Below, piece after piece: positions 35,833 through 43,994 of a DNA stretch of 64,000 nt. This DNA is from Pseudomonas jessenii (GTDB taxonomy: Bacteria; Pseudomonadota; Gammaproteobacteria; Pseudomonadales; Pseudomonadaceae): the NCBI RefSeq assembly GCF_002236115.1, contig NZ_NIWT01000006.1, forward strand, positions 496,001-560,000, in the 5' to 3' direction. The first letter of the stretch is position 1, and the number at the start of each line of letters is the position of its first letter. The translations under genes and the position numbers were made by a program. Under the pieces are notes generated by a model. That model saw nothing but the letters and a program-made list of their open reading frames with translations, did not search any database and was not told the origin of the DNA.

Positions 35833-36780
35833 ATGGACTTCAAAGACTATTACAAGATTCTCGGTGTGGAGCCGACCGCAGACGACAAGGCGATCAAGGC
35901 CGCCTATCGCAAGCTGGCGCGCAAATACCACCCCGACGTCAGCAAGGAAAAGGATGCCGAGTCCAGGTTCAAGGATGCCTCGGAAGCCTATGAAGCGCTG
36001 AAAAGCGCCGACAAACGTGCCGAATATGATGACTTGCGTCGCTATGGCCAGCACGGCCAACCGTTCCAGGGACCTCCGGGCTGGCAGAGCCGTGGTGGCT
36101 TCGGTGGCGGTGGCCAGGACACGGGCGATTTCTCGGACTTCTTCAGTTCGATCTTCGGTAACCGTGGGCCAGGTTTTGGTGGTGGTGGACAGTCGCGTCG
36201 CAGCACCGGACGTCGAGGGCAGGACGTGGAAATGGAACTTGGGGTCTTTCTCGAAGAAACGCTGTCGACCGAGTCGAAGAAGGTGACCTTCCAGGTACCT
36301 CAGTACAACGCGGCCGGCCAGCATGTGAGCAACACCAGCAAAAGCCTGAACGTGAAGATTCCGGCCGGTGTCAGCGACGGTGAGCGCATTCGCCTCAAGG
36401 GGCAGGGTGCTCCGGGCGTGGGTGGCGGGGCCAATGGCGACCTGTACCTGACGATCCGTTTTGCGCCGCACCCGAAGTTCGACGTCGAAGGCGAGAACCT
36501 GATCATCACCTTGCCACTGGCACCGTGGGAGCTGGCGCTGGGCGCCGAAGTCGCCGTGCCGACCCTGACCGGCAAGATCAACCTCAAGGTCCCGGCCGGC
36601 AGCCAGAACGGCCAGCGCATGCGCGCCAAGGGCCATGGCCTGATGAACAAGGCCGGTGAGCGCGGTTACCTGTTCGTGCAGTTGAAGGCTGTGATGCCGA
36701 AGAAATCCGACGATGACATCAAGGCCCTGTGGCAGGAGCTGGCGAAAAAAGCCGCGTTCGACCCGCGAGAGCATTTCTGA
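35833..36780 (+). CDS. cbpA: DnaJ-like co-chaperone CbpA
   Basis: A 315-residue J-protein. The J-domain covers residues 1-70 with HPD in KYHPDVSKEKD. A Gly/Phe region follows (GGFGGGGQDTGDFSDFFSSI), then two C-terminal substrate-binding domains (SLNVKIPAGVSDGERIRLKG; PTLTGKINLKVPAGSQNGQR). The zinc-finger domain of DnaJ is absent, as in CbpA. It stimulates DnaK. The start at 35833 is preferred over one 5 codons upstream. cbpM follows 27 nt later. Confidence 0.93.
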   Translation: MDFKDYYKILGVEPTADDKAIKAAYRKLARKYHPDVSKEKDAESRFKDASEAYEALKSADKRAEYDDLRRYGQHGQPFQGPPGWQSRGGFGGGGQDTGDFSDFFSSIFGNRGPGFGGGGQSRRSTGRRGQDVEMELGVFLEETLSTESKKVTFQVPQYNAAGQHVSNTSKSLNVKIPAGVSDGERIRLKGQGAPGVGGGANGDLYLTIRFAPHPKFDVEGENLIITLPLAPWELALGAEVAVPTLTGKINLKVPAGSQNGQRMRAKGHGLMNKAGERGYLFVQLKAVMPKKSDDDIKALWQELAKKAAFDPREHF

Positions 36781-36807
36781 TCCCTTGGAACCGAGGAGTC
36801 ACTGACT

Positions 36808-37113
36808 ATGAGCAGTCCCCTGATCGTTCAACTGGACATGGCCGAATTCTGTGAGGCGACCGAGTTGTCGGACGTCTACGTGATCGAAATCGTCGAGCAC
36901 GGCATCCTCGAACCTCAGGGCGCTCAGCCCAAGGACTGGGTTTTCAACGACTACGAGTTGACCCTGGCCAAGCGCGCCGCCAAGCTGCGGCGCGATCTGG
37001 ACCTGGAATGGGAAGGCGTCGCCCTGGCGTTGGACCTGCTTGAAGAAGTCCAGCAATTGCGGGCCGAGAACCGCATGCTCAAGCAGCGATTGGGGCGGTT
37101 GGTGGTCGAATGA
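36808..37113 (+). CDS. cbpM: Chaperone modulatory protein CbpM
   Basis: A 101-residue MerR-HTH-like adaptor that binds the CbpA J-domain and inhibits it. Family traits are the N-terminal LDMAEFCEATELSDVYVIEI segment, the central PKDWVFNDYELTLAKRAAKL, and a C-terminal coiled coil (LLEEVQQLRAENRMLKQRLG). It is coupled to cbpA in an operon as usual. Confidence 0.92.
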   Translation: MSSPLIVQLDMAEFCEATELSDVYVIEIVEHGILEPQGAQPKDWVFNDYELTLAKRAAKLRRDLDLEWEGVALALDLLEEVQQLRAENRMLKQRLGRLVVE

Positions 37114-37140
37114 TTTCCAACTAAGGACAAACACTGATTT

Positions 37141-37289
37141 TGTGGCGAGGGGGCTTGTCGGACCGCCGCACCGCCCCGTTGGGTTGCGAAGCAGCCCCAA
37201 AAGCCAATCACGGCCAATTGCCTGACACACTGCATTCGCCGATTCTGCGACCGCTTCGCGCTCGAACGGGGGCAAGCCCCCTCGCCACA
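37141..37289. repeat. Palindromic element (type 2), with an internal insertion
   Basis: Same ends and core as the element at 12410-12540. The left arm carries about 15 extra bases (TCGGACCGCCGCACC) after GTGGCGAGGGGGCTTG, which that copy lacks. Confidence 0.82.
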
Positions 37290-37295
37290 AAAGCA

Positions 37296-38423
37296 TCAGA
37301 CCTTTCTGGGCAACACCACGGTAAACGTCGTGCCATCAAGCTCATGGGAGCTGACTTCAATCGTCCCCTCATGGGCGTCGACCACTTCCTTGACGATAAA
37401 CAACCCCAACCCAAGGCTGGTAGTAGGCTCGCCGAGCTCTTCACAGGCGCTGCGCACCAGCGGGTCGAAAATGGTCGGGATCGCATCGGAGGGGATCGGG
37501 TCTCCGTCGTTGTGCACTGTCAGTCGGACACTGTCGGTCTCACCCTTGAGAGTCAACTTCACCTCGCGTTTGCTTGAACCATGCTGCAAGGCATTGCCGA
37601 TCAGGTTCTGCAGCATCTGATCGAGCCGGCGCTGGTCCCAGGTGCCACGTGTGTCACCCTGTACATCCAGGGTCGGTTCGCATTCCGGTTGACCGGCACT
37701 GGCCCGGGCAATCGCTTCGCGCGCCGCTTCGGCCAGGTCCATGGGCGCCGGCTCGATCGGCAGACGCTTGCCCAGGCGGCTGCGCACCAGTTCCAGCAAG
37801 TCCCCGACCATCACCGCCAGGTGCCCGGTACTGCGCTGGATATTGACCGCGCACTTGAGCGCATCACCATCGAGCACGGCTTTGCGCAGCAGTAGTTCGG
37901 TGGACATGCTCACCGCCTGCAGGGGCGCGCGCAGGTCGTGGCCGAGGATCGCCAGAAAAATGTCCCGAGAGCGATTGACCTGCTCGGCATAAGTGGCCGT
38001 GGACTCCGCCAGGGCTTCGTCGATGGCTTCGTTGAAGCGGATCATGTCCTGGAAGTAGGCCAGGTCAGGCGATTGCAGGCTGTTGACCCACAGGCGGATG
38101 ACGCAGGCGCGCAAGTGACGGAACTCACTGGTCATTTGCACCAGATCAAAACCCACGGTATGGCGCAGTGCGCCGTGGCTGGCACCGGCCTCGTCGAGGC
38201 TGGGGGTTTTCTCCGGTCCTTCGCCGCGCGACTTGGCCGCCTGTTCGGCAGGTGTCTGGGGCTTGCACATGTCCCGCGCCGAGGCCAGCAGGATCGACCG
38301 GGCATGGTCGCGCAAGGCAGCGCTGTCCATGGTTTCGGCGGCCGGGGTGATGGTTATGGCGAACTGCTCCCACTCATCGACGATGCGATCAACATGTAAC
38401 ACGATGAATTCGGAAAGACGCAT
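37296..38423 (-). CDS. Soluble sensor histidine kinase with RsbRD-like N-domain
   Basis: A 375-residue kinase without transmembrane segments. The N-terminal about 150 residues resemble the RsbRD sensory domain (FIVLHVDRIVDEWEQFAITI). The HisKA phosphoacceptor is in GHDLRAPLQAVSMSTELLL, and the HATPase N, G1 and G2 boxes are NLIGNALQHG, VHNDGDPIP and SLGLGLFIVKEVV. No response regulator lies beside it, so it is an orphan. The start at 38423 (MRLSEFIVLHVD) is preferred to a longer in-frame reading with no ribosome site. It is divergent from the NEL toxin gene with about 250 bp between them; a regulatory link is only suggested by position. Confidence 0.83.
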   Translation of the reverse strand: MRLSEFIVLHVDRIVDEWEQFAITITPAAETMDSAALRDHARSILLASARDMCKPQTPAEQAAKSRGEGPEKTPSLDEAGASHGALRHTVGFDLVQMTSEFRHLRACVIRLWVNSLQSPDLAYFQDMIRFNEAIDEALAESTATYAEQVNRSRDIFLAILGHDLRAPLQAVSMSTELLLRKAVLDGDALKCAVNIQRSTGHLAVMVGDLLELVRSRLGKRLPIEPAPMDLAEAAREAIARASAGQPECEPTLDVQGDTRGTWDQRRLDQMLQNLIGNALQHGSSKREVKLTLKGETDSVRLTVHNDGDPIPSDAIPTIFDPLVRSACEELGEPTTSLGLGLFIVKEVVDAHEGTIEVSSHELDGTTFTVVLPRKV

Positions 38424-38669
38424 GGCGGTTACCTGAGCAAATCGGGGACAGCGATTCGAATAGTAGTCCCTTTGCCGGAAAAAACACGACCGCTCATGCA
38501 GCGGCATAACCGCAGGCATTTCTGGTGGTACATATCTATCGATGGCTCCTTGATTTTCGAACCTTGCGGGCCTTTTTTCAGCCTTGGCCCAACAGTAATT
38601 TGGACTTTTGTTTCAGGCGCGGGTGGATAAGTCTGTTAGCTCCAACCCAGCCATCAAGGTGAAAAAACA

Positions 38670-41600
38670 GTGTCTGATTTGCATGGAAGCAACTCGCTGG
38701 AAACGCCCGCCCCAAACAACGGCGTTCATTACGAGCGTGTACTGGGCGTCATACCCGGCGCGATAAAAACGGCCTCGATAGCGAGGTTGAAAACCCTCGA
38801 AACACTAAGGCCCGAGATCCCCGAGTGGTACAGCGCTGCACGGGAAATCGACCGTCAATACCTGAAGGAGTTGATTGAAGAGCAGGGACGCTTGCAAGGC
38901 ACTCTGGACAAGACCCTGGGCAACTTGCAACACGACATCAATGCCTTCGCCAAACCGCTGCTCAGTGCGTCGATGCAGGCGAACTTCAATACTGTGGAGA
39001 ACTTCGACGCACTCAGCGTGCAACTTGAAGTACCCAGTAAAATTGCCTTTGTCATTGATACCGGGGCCAGTCGCGTTCGACAGTCCACGTTGCTGGAAGC
39101 GGCGTTGCACAATTTCGAGGAGGCAGAAACTACCGAAGACGCCTGGCGCAGCAGCTCCGGTATCTATCGCAAGGATGAGCGCGGCAGCCTCGCGCTTGAG
39201 CCCGCGATTTCCTTGCCCAGGTTTGCATCGATGTGCCGCAGCCTCGACATTGGCGGACAGTACCAGCGGCATATCAAATCCATCCTGCTGCCGACCACAG
39301 CAGAAGCGCGACGCGCCTTGCAGGACGAGTCGGTGGCCAGTGAAAAAGCCGCTTTCCAGGTGGCGTCACTGGTCGCCCGATTGAAAGGCGATATCAGCGA
39401 CCATGCCTACGGCAAACTCGGGCAGATACGCGAAAGCCAGGCCGATACCACGCTGTACGACCGGCCGCTGCATGGTCATCGATTGTCGCTGATGGGCTTT
39501 CGTTTGACGGGCATCGTGCTGTTCAGTGCCGTCAGCGATCCGTCGCAGATCAAGCAGGCGATCGATGCCTTGACCCCCGACTCAGTGAAGTTCTGGAGCG
39601 AATGGTCGCAGCGCCTCTCGATATTGCCTGGTGCGGAGTACGAGCGGTTCAAATTGCTGCAGGCGTTTTTCGCCAATGGGCCGCAGGGGCTCAACGATGA
39701 GCTTTTGCGCCGCGACGACATCTACCATCAGAGTCGTTTGTCCGGCCACGTGATCGCCTATGTACCGGATGATCCGCAACATCCGCTCAAGGAATACCCT
39801 TCGCTGGCCGCGTTCATGAAAACCCTGATCGGTCAGCTGCGAGACACGCAATACCAGGCGTTTTTCAGCCGGTTCGTGGCGCAAAAGGACAAGGGGCTGT
39901 TTTTCAGCCGGGTCAACGAACGTCTGAAGACGTTTACCTGGCAGCAACGCGAGCCATTGGACATGGGGCCATGGTGGCGTGAAACGGCGGTCGAGAATCC
40001 CGATGCAGAACCCGTTACCAATCAGATCACGGGCGACCTGTGGGTGACATTGTTCGTTGAACGCCGCGACAAGGCCATCGTCGATGCCCGACGCATCGCG
40101 GTGCCGACCGGCGACGAGGACGCCAGCGCCCGCTTCAAGCGCCTGACCAGTTACCTGAACATTGGCTGGAACCTGTTCAATTTCGCCGCGATGCTGGTGC
40201 CCGGTCTGGGCGAAGCGATGCTGGGCATCATGATTGCGCAGATGCTCGCCGAGGTTGCCGAAGGCATCGAAGACTGGAGCAAAGGCGACAAGGAAGAGGC
40301 CTCTGCCTATTTCAATGGCGTGCTGATCAACTTTGCGCAGTTGGCGCTCATGGGCGCCGGTCACGGGTTGCCAGGCGGCCAGCTGACGCCGATCAAGGTC
40401 TCGCCCTTTGTCGAAGGGCTCAAGCCTGTGGAGGTCGCCGGCAAGCAGCGTTTGTGGAATCCGGACCTGACGTCATATCAACAATCGGTCACCTTGCCCA
40501 GGGATGGCGTCGTCGGTGAAAAAGGCTTGTACCGGCACCAGGATCAGGACCTGCTGCATCTCGACGACAAATGCTACGAAGTCAAACAGGACCCGAACAC
40601 TGGCCAGCATCGCCTGCAACACCCCTCGCGAGCCGATGCCTATCAGCCCTTGCTGGAGCACAACGGCACCGGCCTGTGGAAAACTGAACTCGATCAACCG
40701 CTGGAATGGGATCGGCGTCAATTGCTCCAGCGTCTGGGCGCCTCGGTGGATGGGTTCAGCGATGAAACACTGGAGCAGATCCTGACCGTCAGTGGCGTTA
40801 ACGAAAATGCGTTGCGCCGGCTCCACGTGGAGCACGAAACCCCACCCGCGCTGCTGACCGATACCCTCAAGCGCTTCAAGGCGTACGCCGACGCCGAAGC
40901 TTGCGCAGAGCAGATCCTGGCCGACCGGGTCGGCCAGGAGTGGGCCGATCTTGCCGTGCGCTTCATGACAGAGTTGCCGGGCTGGCCCGAGGGCAAGGCC
41001 ATCGAAGTGTTCCAGGGGCCGGGCCTGTCGGGGGCGGCGTTCAAGGAGGGCTATGCTGGCGCGTTGCCCGCCGATACCTTGCAGATGACCTGGCAGGATT
41101 TGCTCGCCGGTGCGCTGCCTGCACGTGTGGTCGGGTTCCTGGATGAACAGGCCCTTCGCGAGATGCTGGGGCAGTGGTTTTCCGGAGACAAAACGGCGCG
41201 CACCAAGGCCTTGCGCGATCGCCTGGCCGAGCAGGCGCGGGGCAGCAAAAGGCGTTTGTTCGACAAGTTGTACGAGCGTCGGGAGCGTGCAGACGATCCC
41301 CGTGTGAGCTTGCTCAAGGGGCACGAGTCGTCGCTTTCGACCAGTGTGGCGCAAGCGCTTGTGGAACACGCACACCCCTCGGACCTGCAACATTGGGCCG
41401 AGAAACAGCGCGTGCCCTTGAGGTTGTCCCAACAGGCCTGGGAAGCGGCGGACCAGCTGCGAGTGGCGCGAGCGTATGAAGGCCTGTACCTCGGCGAACT
41501 GCACAACACCGACTCCGAGCGCCTGGAGCTGCACTCACTGGCAGCCCTGCCGGGCTGGCCCTCGGACCTGCGCCTGGAAATCCGTGAACGTTCTTTTTCA

Positions 41601-43928
41601 GGGACGCTGCTAGACAGCCTCGGCCCGCAGGACGCGCCCATCCGCAGAGTGTTGATCCAGAGTTCGGATCTCCGATATGAAGCACGGGACGCGGACGATC
41701 AACACCTGCACGGGTTGGACAATCTGTATGCCGCCGTGCTGCACGCATTGCCCGACTCCCAGCGTGTCGCCCTGGGTTTTGAAATTCATGACGCGGCAGG
41801 CCTTGAGCAGGCAGTAAAGACAAAGCCACTGGATCGAGCTGTGCTCGAGCCGATCCTGCACGACAACCCGGTGCTCAAACCGTCCTACGACCCGACCGTC
41901 ATGCGCTTGCGCGGCGGCATGCCGGGTTATGCGCAACAGGTCCCGCGCGGCATGGGGTTGCGCCGGCGGGCTCGCTCGCTGTATCCGGCCTTCACCCCGG
42001 AGGAAATCGAAACGCTGTTGACCGGGTTCAGCCAGAACGGTGGTTCGGTCCATGAAGGCCTGGCCGCGCTGGAGGCCGAGCTCAATCAGTTGAACCGCGC
42101 CATGCAACGCTGGATGAACTCGCCGACCGAGTCCTTTCGTTTTAGTCCGGCGGGCGTGGCGCAGTGGCATGCGCGAAACAACATCTACAAAGCGCTCAGG
42201 CAATGCTGGCAGCGCACCGGGCCGGAGGGCATCGAGGCTTCCGGCATCGTGCGGCCCCAAGCGTTGAAACTGGACAATATTCCCAAGTTGAGCCAGCTGC
42301 TTGAAACCCTGCCGAGCCTCGAGGCCAACTTCGATCATGTCACCAGCCTGAGCCTGCGCGGTGGGCAGTTGCGTTCCGGGCACATGTCGTTCCTCGACTC
42401 GTTCCATCAGGTGCGCTACCTCAATCTGCAAGACAATCTGCTGACGGCCGTTCCGCAAGCGCTGAAGGACATGCGTCATCTCACCGACCTGTTCCTCAAC
42501 GACAACCGCATTGAGATGGATGTGCTGGCGGTGGATCGCCTGAAGAATCTGACACGCTTGAGGTCGTTGGGGCTGCGCGGCAACCCGCTGAAGCTCATTC
42601 CTGATGTCAGCCGGATGCCGCATTTGCAGGTGCTGATGCTGAGTGACGCCGGTCTGGACAGTTGGCCTGTCGGACTGTTTTCCCAATCGCGGCCTCGCAG
42701 TATTTTCATTGATCTGAGCCGCAATCCGATCAGCCGGATACCGGAAGTCGCACCCGGATCGTTTCGCGCCGAGTTGCTGGCGCGCACGGTGATCAGTCGG
42801 GGGCCGCACTGGATCTCGCCGGAAAACCTCGACACCCTCAAGTTTTACATCGAGTCGGTCGGCATGGACCCGGACCGCCCTTACCCACCCCGTGGCCTGC
42901 TAGACAGCTCGGAATGGGCGGCGGGCATGACCGAGCGGCAATGGCAGGAAAAACAGGAAGTCTGGAACGCGGTCGAGGATGAATTCGATTCGGTGCCGTT
43001 TTTCAACGAAGTCCGCAAACTCACCCAATCCGCCGACTTCAAGGCCGGCGATACCTATCAGACGGAACTGACGGCCAAGGTCTGGCGCATGCTTGAGGCC
43101 ATGGCCAGCGACACTGAACTGCGCATCAAGTTGTTCAACGAAGCCGCAACCCCCACCGAATGCGTGGATGGCGGGACGCAACTGTTCAATGCCATGGGCG
43201 TGCAGGTGATGGTTCACGAGGCCTACGCCCTCGTGCGCGCGGATCTGATCGAGACGCAATTGCTTGAGCTGGCCCTGGGTAAATCCCGGCTCGATGAACT
43301 CGGCGCCATCGCCCGTCACCGGGTGTCTGAGCGATTGGCGAAGGGAGAACAGTTCCGTCGGACCGGTGCCGATGGCGAAGTGACCGGCACTATCGATGAA
43401 GTGGAAGTACACCTGGCCTACATGACCGATCTGGCGCAGCGCCTGGATTTGCCGTGGCAGGCACGGGGCATGCAGTTTCGCAGCATCGCCGAGGTCAGCA
43501 AAGAGATGATCGAGGCAGCGCTCCAGCGGATCAAGGCGCTGGAGGAGGGTGATCTGCTGATCGACCGGGTCTTTGAGCAACCGCTCTGGAAGTCCTGGCT
43601 GGAGTCGACTTACCGCGAGGAATTGAATGGCTTGAAACGCCGGATCGACGCCACCACCGATTTGCAGGATGCGTTGCAGCGCAGGGCTGAAGGTACGTGG
43701 CTCACCACCGAGGAAAAGGCTGCAGTGGAGTTGGAAATCAAGGGGCTGTGCAGCGAATTGGACAAACCTGAAACTGACTTTGCGGATGGCCGGCTGATGA
43801 CTGAAGAGGCGTATGGTCAAGCCTTGAATGACATCGACCGACAGATCACGCAGCAGCTGAAAAACCTGACCCGAGAAGCGATGACGCGGGCCAGGCTGGA
43901 CCGGCTGCGGATTGGGGCCGATCAATAA
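38670..43928 (+). CDS. NEL-type E3 ubiquitin ligase effector with dermonecrotic-toxin-like N-region and leucine-rich repeats
   Basis: A 1752-residue protein. N-region (about 1-1150): DUF6543-like, with YVPDDPQHPLKEYPS near 364, YQAFFSRFVAQKDKGLFFSR, a hydrophobic LVPGLGEAMLGIMIAQMLAE near 511-530 and MRLRGGMPG. Leucine-rich repeats, about 1225-1360: NLQDNLLTAVPQALKDMRHL, LFLNDNRIEM, LGLRGNPLKLIPDVS. C-terminal NEL domain, about 1430-1750: PTECVDGGTQLF gives the catalytic CxD (C1498, D1500), and the helical part HRVSERLAKGEQF to HLAYMTDLAQRLDLPWQARG follows IpaH/SspH order. NEL enzymes transfer ubiquitin to host proteins, and the LRR selects the substrate. The start is GTG at 38670 with AAGGTG upstream. 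No signal peptide; a type III or other contact-dependent route is assumed. Confidence 0.88.
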   Translation: MSDLHGSNSLETPAPNNGVHYERVLGVIPGAIKTASIARLKTLETLRPEIPEWYSAAREIDRQYLKELIEEQGRLQGTLDKTLGNLQHDINAFAKPLLSASMQANFNTVENFDALSVQLEVPSKIAFVIDTGASRVRQSTLLEAALHNFEEAETTEDAWRSSSGIYRKDERGSLALEPAISLPRFASMCRSLDIGGQYQRHIKSILLPTTAEARRALQDESVASEKAAFQVASLVARLKGDISDHAYGKLGQIRESQADTTLYDRPLHGHRLSLMGFRLTGIVLFSAVSDPSQIKQAIDALTPDSVKFWSEWSQRLSILPGAEYERFKLLQAFFANGPQGLNDELLRRDDIYHQSRLSGHVIAYVPDDPQHPLKEYPSLAAFMKTLIGQLRDTQYQAFFSRFVAQKDKGLFFSRVNERLKTFTWQQREPLDMGPWWRETAVENPDAEPVTNQITGDLWVTLFVERRDKAIVDARRIAVPTGDEDASARFKRLTSYLNIGWNLFNFAAMLVPGLGEAMLGIMIAQMLAEVAEGIEDWSKGDKEEASAYFNGVLINFAQLALMGAGHGLPGGQLTPIKVSPFVEGLKPVEVAGKQRLWNPDLTSYQQSVTLPRDGVVGEKGLYRHQDQDLLHLDDKCYEVKQDPNTGQHRLQHPSRADAYQPLLEHNGTGLWKTELDQPLEWDRRQLLQRLGASVDGFSDETLEQILTVSGVNENALRRLHVEHETPPALLTDTLKRFKAYADAEACAEQILADRVGQEWADLAVRFMTELPGWPEGKAIEVFQGPGLSGAAFKEGYAGALPADTLQMTWQDLLAGALPARVVGFLDEQALREMLGQWFSGDKTARTKALRDRLAEQARGSKRRLFDKLYERRERADDPRVSLLKGHESSLSTSVAQALVEHAHPSDLQHWAEKQRVPLRLSQQAWEAADQLRVARAYEGLYLGELHNTDSERLELHSLAALPGWPSDLRLEIRERSFSGTLLDSLGPQDAPIRRVLIQSSDLRYEARDADDQHLHGLDNLYAAVLHALPDSQRVALGFEIHDAAGLEQAVKTKPLDRAVLEPILHDNPVLKPSYDPTVMRLRGGMPGYAQQVPRGMGLRRRARSLYPAFTPEEIETLLTGFSQNGGSVHEGLAALEAELNQLNRAMQRWMNSPTESFRFSPAGVAQWHARNNIYKALRQCWQRTGPEGIEASGIVRPQALKLDNIPKLSQLLETLPSLEANFDHVTSLSLRGGQLRSGHMSFLDSFHQVRYLNLQDNLLTAVPQALKDMRHLTDLFLNDNRIEMDVLAVDRLKNLTRLRSLGLRGNPLKLIPDVSRMPHLQVLMLSDAGLDSWPVGLFSQSRPRSIFIDLSRNPISRIPEVAPGSFRAELLARTVISRGPHWISPENLDTLKFYIESVGMDPDRPYPPRGLLDSSEWAAGMTERQWQEKQEVWNAVEDEFDSVPFFNEVRKLTQSADFKAGDTYQTELTAKVWRMLEAMASDTELRIKLFNEAATPTECVDGGTQLFNAMGVQVMVHEAYALVRADLIETQLLELALGKSRLDELGAIARHRVSERLAKGEQFRRTGADGEVTGTIDEVEVHLAYMTDLAQRLDLPWQARGMQFRSIAEVSKEMIEAALQRIKALEEGDLLIDRVFEQPLWKSWLESTYREELNGLKRRIDATTDLQDALQRRAEGTWLTTEEKAAVELEIKGLCSELDKPETDFADGRLMTEEAYGQALNDIDRQITQQLKNLTREAMTRARLDRLRIGADQ

Positions 43929-43940
43929 TCACGGAAAAAA

Positions 43941-43974
43941 CAAAGGCCTCGACACCCTGGGTGCGAGGCCTTTG
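43941..43974. terminator. Bidirectional terminator between the NEL gene and ureC
   Basis: Stem CAAAGGCCTCG / CGAGGCCTTTG with an imperfect inner part. The T-run is strongest on the minus strand (TTTGTTTTTT), so it chiefly ends the ureC transcript, and probably also the NEL gene. Confidence 0.8.
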
Positions 43975-43994
43975 TGTGGGGTGCAACAAACGGC

